Shown here in pieces: positions 8,858-16,218 of a DNA stretch of 64,000 nucleotides (its first letter is position 1; every line of letters starts with the position of its first letter). The stretch spans positions 84,625 through 148,624 of the forward strand of contig NZ_MQVS01000008.1 of the NCBI RefSeq assembly GCF_001907235.1, in the 5' to 3' direction. A program made the translations under genes and the position numbers. Below the pieces are notes generated by a model, which worked only from the letters and a program-made list of their open reading frames with translations, had not been told where the DNA came from and searched no databases. The stretch is from Buchananella hordeovulneris (GTDB lineage: Bacteria > Actinomycetota > Actinomycetes > Actinomycetales > Actinomycetaceae).

Positions 8858-10674
8858 TGCTGCTCCTCCGTGTCCAGTCCGGCGATGCGCCCAGGTTCGT
8901 CGCTGCCCTGTTGGCCTGTGGAGGCGGATGTGCCCGCAGAGGGGGACAGGTAGCTGGTCGGCAGCAGCTCGCTTAACTCCAGTAGGTCGTAGATATGCTT
9001 CGGGTCGCTGATCTTGTCTCGCAGCTCGGCCAGCTCTGCGGGCACCGCCTGCCACTCCGCCTTGATCTGGGCTTCCAGCTCGGCTTGCGTTTCCCCGGTC
9101 GCGCTGGCGGCCTGCGCAAGCAACCGCCGGATGCGCACCGCCCGAGTGGTGGGGAAACGGCGATCCGCCGGGGTCAGGTGGGCGGTGGTTTGCGAGACGG
9201 GGCGCGCGCCCGAGAAGAACGCGGTGAGTTCGCACATTTTCTGCCAGCCGTGCTCGTCCTCTCCGAGGTGGTAGGGCCGGTTGGTGAGACGCGCGTACGA
9301 CTCCACCAGTGTGACCGGGTCGAGGATGGTGGTGTCGCGCAGCAGATGGAAGTTGAGAGTCGAGCGGGCGGGCGCAAGCTCTTTACCGTACTTCTTGGCA
9401 TCCGCGGCGAGCTTCTCGGCCAGGGTGTAGGCCAGGTGGAAGGGAAATTGGGCGCCGACGACAGCGATCCCGGCCCCGGCGGTCAGGCCAGCTTCGTCAG
9501 TGAGATGGCGCAGCAGGCCGTCCTGTTTGCGCGTCTGGTCGGTGAATTCGGTCAGGTAGCGCTCCACGAAGGGGAGGGCGTAGTCACCATTAGTAATGAC
9601 GGTGACGTCGTCTCCGCCCAGCAGGACCGGCACCACTGGCACCACGGATAGGCCCTCTTTGTGTTCCTGCTCTGACAGATACGCAACCTCGGCCCAGGCG
9701 GCCACGAACGCGCGCCGGGTGGCTTCCTCCAGCTCGTTGCTCACCGCCAAGGAGAAAAGGCGAAATGCGTCCGGATCTTCAGTCTTTAGGCCGTCACAGT
9801 GTTGACCAAACTCGGTGGCTGGGACGCTCTTCATCTTGTCTGCCAGACTGGTCATGAGGGCGCCGATGCCGTTGCCATCAATGTGGATGACGGCGGCGCG
9901 GCTGATATCGACGTCGGCGTGTTCGTCCTCGAAGAGGATGTTTGCGACTCCTTTGCGGAGATCCTCGACCTGTTTCTGCAGGGCCTCGTACTCCCTACGT
10001 CTCTGGGCGGCTAGGTGCTTGCGGCTTTGTTCGTACGAGTGACGGGCGAGCTTTCCCTTGAGTAACTCTTCAATCTCGGGTGCTGCTAGGGCTGCAAAAT
10101 ATTCCCGGAAGTCGTGAGCATGATGGCGGCGGATGCGGGCCCCCAGCGATAGGGGAGTTTGTTTGTCCTGGTTGGCCTCCCCGTCACAACCTAGCGGCCC
10201 GCTGGCGGGTTCGGTCGAGTCCTGGGCGGGCTGCAGGAAGGGTAATTGCGCGAAGCGGGTTACTGAGGGCGGACGGCTGGCAGCATGCCTGGCCGCCAAT
10301 TCGTGAATGCTCCTAATTTCTTGCTGTGTGACGTGCTTTGAGGGCATCCTTTCCCAAACACCCGCTACCGCCAGACCGGGGGCCTCCGCGGCTGCCTTCT
10401 TGGTGACGGCGGTAACGAGTTCGCGGCAGTGGTTCTCCGTAGGCAGCCGGACAATGACCTTGCCGGAGGTGCGGGTGACCCAGCACTCCTCCTTGGTGAG
10501 TCCGGCTAGCTGTTGCTTGGACAACTCCTGCCGCACCCAGCACGGCAGTCTGGTCAGTAGCCAGGAGGCGCCGATGTTCTCGCGCTGGCGCGGGGACGAG
10601 AAAACAAAACCTTGATTGCCACTAGTTTCCAGCAGCACGAGGTACATGCGGTCTTCATCTGGCGCGGGGTTCAT
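8854..10674 (-). CDS. cas10: Cas10, large subunit with GGDD palm domain
   Basis: A 606-aa type III large subunit. The first domain starts YLVLLETSGNQGFVFSSP..RENIGASWLL, typical of Cmr2/III-D Cas10. A palm strand HIDGNGIG lies at residues 264-271. The cyclase motif GGDD (LLGGDDVTVI) is intact at 353-356, so cyclic oligoadenylate (or another ATP conjugate) synthesis is predicted. No HD nuclease domain precedes the first palm, so this protein should not cut ssDNA and immunity would rely on RNA cleavage plus signalling. No clear zinc-finger cysteine cluster is seen. The start ATG at 10674 has GGAGGAG upstream. It is the first gene of the six-gene operon. Confidence 0.88.
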   Translation of the reverse strand: MNPAPDEDRMYLVLLETSGNQGFVFSSPRQRENIGASWLLTRLPCWVRQELSKQQLAGLTKEECWVTRTSGKVIVRLPTENHCRELVTAVTKKAAAEAPGLAVAGVWERMPSKHVTQQEIRSIHELAARHAASRPPSVTRFAQLPFLQPAQDSTEPASGPLGCDGEANQDKQTPLSLGARIRRHHAHDFREYFAALAAPEIEELLKGKLARHSYEQSRKHLAAQRRREYEALQKQVEDLRKGVANILFEDEHADVDISRAAVIHIDGNGIGALMTSLADKMKSVPATEFGQHCDGLKTEDPDAFRLFSLAVSNELEEATRRAFVAAWAEVAYLSEQEHKEGLSVVPVVPVLLGGDDVTVITNGDYALPFVERYLTEFTDQTRKQDGLLRHLTDEAGLTAGAGIAVVGAQFPFHLAYTLAEKLAADAKKYGKELAPARSTLNFHLLRDTTILDPVTLVESYARLTNRPYHLGEDEHGWQKMCELTAFFSGARPVSQTTAHLTPADRRFPTTRAVRIRRLLAQAASATGETQAELEAQIKAEWQAVPAELAELRDKISDPKHIYDLLELSELLPTSYLSPSAGTSASTGQQGSDEPGRIAGLDTEEQQ

Positions 10675-10857
10675 GTGGCGCTCCTCCGTCAGGTGTCTGC
10701 GCCCCTCCTTTGGGGACCTGAACTGCTTCAGTATGGCAGCTTGCAGCCCACAGCACAGCCATGGCTGGGAAGTAACGATCATCACTTTTCATTTTTCGTG
10801 GCAGGACGGCTAAACCGCGGCACAATTGACTGCTAGCCCGCAACAAGGAGGTTCAAA
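10675..10857. promoter_or_regulatory. Divergent intergenic region between cas10 and the putative signalling effectors
   Basis: This 183-nt region separates two divergent transcription units and must carry both promoters. AAGGAGG lies before the GTG at 10858 on the plus strand. I see no confident -35/-10 pair and no strong palindrome. The stretch around 10785-10800 is locally T-rich compared with the flanks. Confidence 0.4.
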
Positions 10858-13170
10858 GTGGCATTACTCGTGCACATCGTCGGGGTGTCAGACCTGGGGA
10901 TCGATGAACCGCGCGGGAAGGTGGAGGGCAAAGAGCAAAGGCTGGTGCCGGGTGGATCGGACTCAGATATCTGCAAGTTGTTTAACAACTTGGAGTCGGC
11001 ACGGCAGGGTGAGCTGCGGGAAGCCCGGAAGATCGGGGAATCCGCCCAGGTGTTCGCGCGGCTGTGGAATGCCGACTACCGGTCCGATCCGCAGGAGATT
11101 ACTAGCCCCTCCACCTCGGGGCGGCAGCTGCCGTTACCGAGTGCGCTGCGGGCCGTCGCGAAACGGGCGGGGGAGCCAGTGGACCTGCTGCTGCTCGGAT
11201 CGTCCTTCGGGCAGAGACCGACGACTCCGCTGGCTGAGCTGCTGGCAGACGCCTGGTCAGCGTGCGGCGATAGGGTCCGGGAGACTGCCGGAATCGACCT
11301 GAGGAAGTGCACGGTATTCGACTGTCAGAGCTTGGTGGAAGACGAGGTGGTGGGACGGCTCGCCGAGCAACTGCGGGCCACGGCGGGACCCATCTACGTG
11401 GCCATCGGGGCGGGGGCGAATACACTTTTGGTCATTTTGCTGCGGGCGCTGCAGGAGAATGGCGATAGAACCGTCGAGCTGCTGATTCCGAGCCAAGCCC
11501 CAAACGAGGCCGCTGAGGCGGTTAGTTTCAGCCACGATGTTGACGCCTACCGGGGATGGACGACTGCACTGGGCTTGGCTGATCTAGCCGCGGTGGCGGA
11601 CGGCGCGTTGACGGAACTGGAGCAGGTGACGGCCGCGGCGTTTAGCGAGGATGCGTCTTGGGAGGACAGGGCCGAGGCCCTGCGCAACATCGTCCTGGCT
11701 GATATCGCCCGGGGTGATATCGGCGCGGGCTTGGCGGTGCGAGCCTGGGTATACGCCGGCTACCGAGCCCGGCTGGCGCCGGGAGAGAAGACTGCGGAGG
11801 AAGAGTTACAGAAGGAAACTCATCTTACACTCGGCCACCATATCGGGTGGGTGAGTAAGCAGCCCGAACCTACCTTTGCTCAGCAATGGCTGTTGCGTGT
11901 CAAGGAGCTGAACCAGGTAGGCAAGGACGCAACGCATCGCCTGATGGGTGCGGATTCGCGGGAGGCGCAACAGACCCGAGACTCTGTCCGGCATCTAATT
12001 GGGGGAGACCTGCCCACCGGGCTGGTGTGGCCCACGGGGGACGTGGCCTTTGTGCACGCAGTCGGCCCGAGCGACAAGACCGAGCATGAGAACTCTGTAT
12101 TAGTGAATCTGTGTAACGGAGTTTGCCCTCTTGATCTGGGGTTGACGCCGGGTAGTGCAGAAACCTATATCCATCGGATATTACTTGCCTCGAAAGACAC
12201 CGCTACTGTGGCCGAACAGGTGCGCCGGGAGCAGATTGCCGCCAACGGGTGGCGTTGCGACGGCGACGGGGAGATCATCGAGTACGGCACTGCCTTCCGG
12301 GATCTGAAGAAGGCAGATGAGATAACCGCCCGCATGAAGGTCATCGAGAAGCGGGTGTATGCGGCACTGGAGCAACTGGAACCGCGTGTCCAGGCGGTTA
12401 TTCTCGATGTGCCAGGTGAGAAACACGCATTCCTCGCTGCCACCCGAGCCGCGCAACGCTTTGGCGCCCGCTTCGGGCTGCCAGTTACCCTCCTGTCGCA
12501 CGTAAAGGGCACAGACGGCGAGTTGCAGCATCGCACTCAGCTGCACTACTTCGTCGTTAGCCCGCGGGATCGGGAACAACTGCTGCGGGTGGCGCATGAT
12601 TGCCTCCGCCGCCTAGACCTGTTGACGGTCGCCCGGATTTTGCGCGTGACTGGTAGTGAGTTCCAGGAGGTGGCCAAACAGGCCCAGGAGTTGGCTGAAC
12701 GGATGCGGGCGAGCCTGGGTACGGAAGACGAGCGGGCCTACATCCTGGCGGCGCTGGCAGGCGTGGTGGTAGACAACGAGAATTTCGCGGACTGGAGTGA
12801 GCGCGATAAGGGACGTGTCGCGGTGATTGTGGGGGAGTTGGCGGCCAAGTACCTGAAAAAATCAGGTCAGAAGCGGAAGAAGCTTTTACAGCAGAAGTCC
12901 AGCTTTCCTGCCGAGCTCAAGTATCTGTGGGCGTTAGAGGAGGTGCGCAATCTCAGTCCGTATTCGCACGGCCACAGCGACTTTGCGGCCTCGTTGCAGG
13001 CGGCCTGCGAGAAGGTGGGGTTGGCGGGCTGTTCGTACTTGGAATTGCTGTGCGGCGCGCGGGAATTTCTGGGCCGCGAGCATGGTGAGGATGTCGACTG
13101 GGCGGATACGTTCCGCCAACTGCGGGACTGTCTGGCAGGGGCGGCTGCCGCCACCGGGACGGAATCGTGA
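10858..13170 (+). CDS. Putative cyclic-oligonucleotide-activated ribonuclease: tandem CARF-like modules plus HEPN-type motif
   Basis: A 770-aa protein divergent from cas10. Two regions show the same order of Rossmann-like strands. Module 1: LVHIVGVSDLG (4-14), LLLLGSS (110-116), IYVAIGAGANTLLVILLRAL (179-198), VELLIPS (206-212). Module 2: FVHAVGPSDKT (398-408), HRILLASKD (439-447), VQAVILDVPGEKHAFLAATR (511-530), PVTLLSHVK (542-550). This resembles duplicated CARF sensor domains. The helical C-terminal part (about 560-770) contains VRNLSPYSHGH with R697-N-x5-H704, fitting the HEPN RNase pattern R-x4-6-H with a polar residue after Arg. By analogy with Csm6/Csx1 it would bind the Cas10 product and cleave RNA. 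GTG start with AAGGAGG. The domains are read by eye; no close family was recognised. Confidence 0.5.
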   Translation: MALLVHIVGVSDLGIDEPRGKVEGKEQRLVPGGSDSDICKLFNNLESARQGELREARKIGESAQVFARLWNADYRSDPQEITSPSTSGRQLPLPSALRAVAKRAGEPVDLLLLGSSFGQRPTTPLAELLADAWSACGDRVRETAGIDLRKCTVFDCQSLVEDEVVGRLAEQLRATAGPIYVAIGAGANTLLVILLRALQENGDRTVELLIPSQAPNEAAEAVSFSHDVDAYRGWTTALGLADLAAVADGALTELEQVTAAAFSEDASWEDRAEALRNIVLADIARGDIGAGLAVRAWVYAGYRARLAPGEKTAEEELQKETHLTLGHHIGWVSKQPEPTFAQQWLLRVKELNQVGKDATHRLMGADSREAQQTRDSVRHLIGGDLPTGLVWPTGDVAFVHAVGPSDKTEHENSVLVNLCNGVCPLDLGLTPGSAETYIHRILLASKDTATVAEQVRREQIAANGWRCDGDGEIIEYGTAFRDLKKADEITARMKVIEKRVYAALEQLEPRVQAVILDVPGEKHAFLAATRAAQRFGARFGLPVTLLSHVKGTDGELQHRTQLHYFVVSPRDREQLLRVAHDCLRRLDLLTVARILRVTGSEFQEVAKQAQELAERMRASLGTEDERAYILAALAGVVVDNENFADWSERDKGRVAVIVGELAAKYLKKSGQKRKKLLQQKSSFPAELKYLWALEEVRNLSPYSHGHSDFAASLQAACEKVGLAGCSYLELLCGAREFLGREHGEDVDWADTFRQLRDCLAGAAAATGTES

Positions 13171-14621
13171 GCCCCGCGCAGGCGGCGCTGCTGGCTGATC
13201 CCGCTCGCTTGCGTTGCGCCCTCATCTTCCGAGCCGCGTTGACAAAGCCGTGGGAGGAGACCTTCCCGTTGGCCTCTGTCGGGCGGGCAGGCTGGCAGGA
13301 GGGAGCGTTGCAGGTAAAGCATGTGGCCTTTGGGGAGGGCGCCACCCCGGGGCAACACACGACTATTACCCAACAGGCGCGGGAGACCGACTTCTTTCCC
13401 GAGATAAAGGAGCGGCTGCTGAATGCAGATGTGCGGCGCTGGCAATTGCTGGCTAACCCGTGGAAGCTAGACATCGACGTCACTCCGCGCTCTGGCGAGT
13501 CGGAGCACCCGGGGGATGCTCAACACGTGCAATTGCTGGTGCAGGCGCTGGAGACGCTGCGGGTGGAGGAGAAATTCGCGCTGGTCGTTGTGCACGCTGA
13601 GGTCACCTGTACGGGGCCGGACGAAATGCATCGGGCCTTGCGTCTCACCAACGAATTGATGAACCTCATCGGTGAGTTGCAGCAGCGGCTGGCCGCCGAT
13701 GCGCACTGCGGGGACTTGGAGTTGGGTGATAGTGGGGAGATCGGGGGGCAGCGTCCCGCCCGCCCATTCGTGCTCACCTGGGTGCCAGCCAGCCGCTGGC
13801 AGGCAACAGCCGGGGACGATACCGCCCTGGCGGAGGCAGGGTGGCGGTGGGGCCACTTGCAGGGCACGTGGGGACCGCCCTACGACGACACCCAGGCCGA
13901 GCTGGCGCGGGAGCGCCTGGAACGATTTTCCAGTAACTGGGCGGTCGCCGTGTATCCGCGTGGAGTGGCGGTTTTGCCAAGTGGTGCCGACAATCGTTTC
14001 TGGCCGTTGGCGTTGGGGCTGACTCTGACCCAGTTCGCGGATGTTTGCTTGTTGCTGGAGCTGGATCGCTTGCAGGTGCGGAAGCTATCGCACCAGCTCG
14101 CCAAGGTGGCGCGGGACGTGGAGCGGTCCCTGAGCGAACTGGCGGACAACGCCGGTCCCTCCACTGACCGAGACGCCCTCATCTACCGGGCCCTGCAGCT
14201 AGATGGCCGGGCGGCAGTTTTCCTGGCGAGCGAGTGGTGGACCGATGTGACGGAACGGATCAACGCGCGCAAGCTACTCACCAAGCTGCAAGATGTCAGT
14301 GGGGTGAACGAGATGGTGACTCAGGTGGCGGAACAGGCACGCACGGTGCGCGAAAGCGTGCAGAGCCTGCTGGAGTATCGCGAGCAGCGTTCGGCCCGCT
14401 TCCGGGAGAAGGCCCTGGGGCTCTTGGGATTTGTGGGGGTGCCGCTGACGGTGTGCCTGGAGTTGTGGGCAAATTGGTCGGCAGTTCCCATTGCTGAGCG
14501 GCTGGGCTCGGTGTGTGGGGTGCTGAGTTTTGCTTGGTGGGTGGTGGCCGTCCCGATCTTGATCGGGCTGGTGGTGGCCTTGATGCTGAAAGTACCGGTG
14601 CGGGATTTCTTTCGCCGCTGA
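13167..14621 (+). CDS. CorA-like two-helix membrane protein, putative CRISPR membrane effector
   Basis: A 484-aa protein with a large soluble N-terminal part (1-410) and two hydrophobic helices near the C-terminus (about 416-436 and 448-472), ending in a short basic tail (VRDFFRR). A long helical stretch (about 300-410, including VTERINARKLLTKLQDVSGVNEMVTQVAEQ) leads into the first helix. This overall layout is that of CorA-type channels, some of which are type III CRISPR effectors. The CorA signature GMN is not present after helix 1. The GTG start overlaps the preceding stop as GTGA, so the two proteins are coupled. Function is inferred from layout and location. Confidence 0.5.
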   Translation: MSPAQAALLADPARLRCALIFRAALTKPWEETFPLASVGRAGWQEGALQVKHVAFGEGATPGQHTTITQQARETDFFPEIKERLLNADVRRWQLLANPWKLDIDVTPRSGESEHPGDAQHVQLLVQALETLRVEEKFALVVVHAEVTCTGPDEMHRALRLTNELMNLIGELQQRLAADAHCGDLELGDSGEIGGQRPARPFVLTWVPASRWQATAGDDTALAEAGWRWGHLQGTWGPPYDDTQAELARERLERFSSNWAVAVYPRGVAVLPSGADNRFWPLALGLTLTQFADVCLLLELDRLQVRKLSHQLAKVARDVERSLSELADNAGPSTDRDALIYRALQLDGRAAVFLASEWWTDVTERINARKLLTKLQDVSGVNEMVTQVAEQARTVRESVQSLLEYREQRSARFREKALGLLGFVGVPLTVCLELWANWSAVPIAERLGSVCGVLSFAWWVVAVPILIGLVVALMLKVPVRDFFRR

Positions 14622-14707
14622 CCATCATCGGTGACTGTGGCCCCATACTGGTGACAGTGTCGGCACTGCCTACCCGGGGCGCGCCGCCGAGAGTGAAGGA
14701 TGGGGCC

Positions 14708-15058
14708 ATGGGCATGCTGCGGAACATCGTTGTTGTTTTGCACCTGGTGGGCTTTGCGCTGCTACTGGGGGCGTGGGCCGTCGAGGCCTTCCAGCGCCGG
14801 AGCCGGGTGACGCCCCTGATGCAGTGGGGCATGGCGCTGGCCTTCGTCACCGGCCTGGTTTTGGCTGCCCCGTGGGGGTTGGAGCAGGACCTCAACTACG
14901 GCAAGATCGGCATCAAGCTCGGAGTGCTGCTGGTGATAGGGGCGGCCCTAGGGGTGGCCGGGGCCCGGCAGAAGCGCAACGAGACTGTTCCCACGGGACT
15001 CTTCTGGGCCGTCGGCGTGCTGACGGTCGTCAATGCCGCGATCGCGGTCCTCGTCTGA
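14708..15058 (+). CDS. Small integral membrane protein
   Basis: A 116-aa protein with about four hydrophobic helices (MLRNIVVVLHLVGFALLLGAW at the start, then LAFVTGLVLA, LGVLLVIGAALGVAG and LFWAVGVLTVVNAAIAVLV). The open frame begins at 14513, but the ATG at 14708 has an AAGGA upstream and starts directly with the first membrane helix. It lies 86 nt after the CorA-like gene and converges on cas6. It looks like the small membrane proteins of unknown function common in actinobacterial housekeeping regions, so CRISPR involvement is doubtful. The function is unknown. Confidence 0.7.
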   Translation: MGMLRNIVVVLHLVGFALLLGAWAVEAFQRRSRVTPLMQWGMALAFVTGLVLAAPWGLEQDLNYGKIGIKLGVLLVIGAALGVAGARQKRNETVPTGLFWAVGVLTVVNAAIAVLV

Positions 15059-15068
15059 CCGCTGCACA

Positions 15069-15875
15069 TCAGGAGCTTGGCACCACGTCGATTAGCCCCA
15101 TGCCGAAGGCTCCGTGGGAGCCCACGCTGGTGAACTGCGCCAGCGCCATCAGGCGCGAGAAGGCTGCGGTGGCGGGGGTGCCGGTGCGGCCACTTATCCG
15201 CAGCCTGCCTTCGCGGGCTGTGATGGCACGAGAAGCCAAACGTCCGCGCCGATCCTTGTGTGGCATGCCGAGGTTCACCGTTACGGGACGGGTGTGATCG
15301 TCCATGACCAGTAGGTGGGCAAGGTCGGCGCGGCGAGGCAGGGGAAAGTCGTAGCCGACGTTCCACGCCCGCCAGCGTGCATGCAGCGAGTCGGCGAAAG
15401 ATACCGCAGTGAAGTCCGCTGTGTGCTGAGCGTGCCGGGAGAAGACGGTGGGGGAAAGCAGCGTGATTTCCCACGCCGTGTTGTCGGTAGTGTCGGCCAG
15501 TTCCTGCCAGGTGGCGGTCTGTATCACCTCTGCCTGCTGCGCACACAGCAGCGCCGTGTGCTCGTCCCCGCTGCCGAGCGGCAGCACACCGCCCCACGCG
15601 AGCCAGGCATCGAGAGTGGAGACCAACCGATCGTCGAGGAAACGCACCTCCATGCCGAGCACGCCCAGCCGAGTCATCAACTGGCCCAGACTGTAGGGCT
15701 TAGGGCCGGGCGCGTCGTGCACCGGCCGCACCGCTAGGGCGGGCAGGGTGGCGGCGCGCTGCGGCGAGATTCCCACCGGCAGATCTAGGATGCCGCTGAG
15801 GGCAGCGTGCAGGCGGCGCGGCGTTGGTTCCACCGGGCTGTCGGCAGTGAACTCGATGTAGACCGTGGTGGGCAT
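15069..15875 (-). CDS. cas6: Cas6, CRISPR pre-crRNA endoribonuclease
   Basis: A 268-aa protein with the Cas6 C-terminal glycine-rich signature (QFTSVGSHGAFGMGLI, about 247-262), which contacts the repeat RNA. It should cut each repeat at the 3' base of its hairpin, leaving the 8-nt handle AUUAAGAC predicted from the array. The catalytic residue is not evident; many Cas6 proteins use an N-terminal His, and H23 (PRRLHAAL) is a candidate. The ATG at 15875 has a strong GAGGAG site. It is the last gene of the adaptation operon, 55 nt after cas2, and converges on the small membrane protein gene. Confidence 0.8.
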   Translation of the reverse strand: MPTTVYIEFTADSPVEPTPRRLHAALSGILDLPVGISPQRAATLPALAVRPVHDAPGPKPYSLGQLMTRLGVLGMEVRFLDDRLVSTLDAWLAWGGVLPLGSGDEHTALLCAQQAEVIQTATWQELADTTDNTAWEITLLSPTVFSRHAQHTADFTAVSFADSLHARWRAWNVGYDFPLPRRADLAHLLVMDDHTRPVTVNLGMPHKDRRGRLASRAITAREGRLRISGRTGTPATAAFSRLMALAQFTSVGSHGAFGMGLIDVVPSS

Positions 15876-15930
15876 GGCTCCTCCTCGACTCCTCGCCCGA
15901 GTGTAGGCCTAATCGGGACGTAGCTTTTGG

Positions 15931-16218
15931 TTACCACACACCGAGGTAGAGCCCGCGGTCGTGGATGGTGGGAGCAGTGCCGAGCACGACGATGCCGTTG
16001 GCACAGCTGCGGCACAGGCGGTAGATGTGGATAACGTCGTCGGACTCCACGATCAGCTCCTGCAACTGGCGCTGGATCTCGGCCAACTCGGCCTGCGAGA
16101 CGGAGAGTTGGAATACCGATTCTTGGATGCGAAAGCCCCACCCCTCCAACAGGGCCGCAATACGGGTGCGGCGCCTGTTGGAGGCAATGTCGTAGGCAAT
16201 GATGGCGTCTAACGCCAC
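15931..16218 (-). CDS. cas2: Cas2
   Basis: A 95-aa Cas2 that forms the adaptation complex with Cas1. It starts VALDAIIAYDIASNRRRTRIAALLEGWGFRIQESVFQL, which is the Cas2 ferredoxin fold with the first-strand YDI motif and the RIQ-SVF second strand. Cysteines in LCRSC lie near the end of the core. I chose the GTG at 16218 because it gives the standard N-terminus and overlaps the RT-cas1 stop by 10 nt; the open frame extends upstream to 16299 inside RT-cas1. Confidence 0.88.
   Translation of the reverse strand: MALDAIIAYDIASNRRRTRIAALLEGWGFRIQESVFQLSVSQAELAEIQRQLQELIVESDDVIHIYRLCRSCANGIVVLGTAPTIHDRGLYLGVW

Noticed and set aside
13167..14621. Annotation as a true CorA magnesium transporter
   Set aside because: GMN motif absent and N-terminal domain not recognisably CorA; only the two-helix layout is similar.
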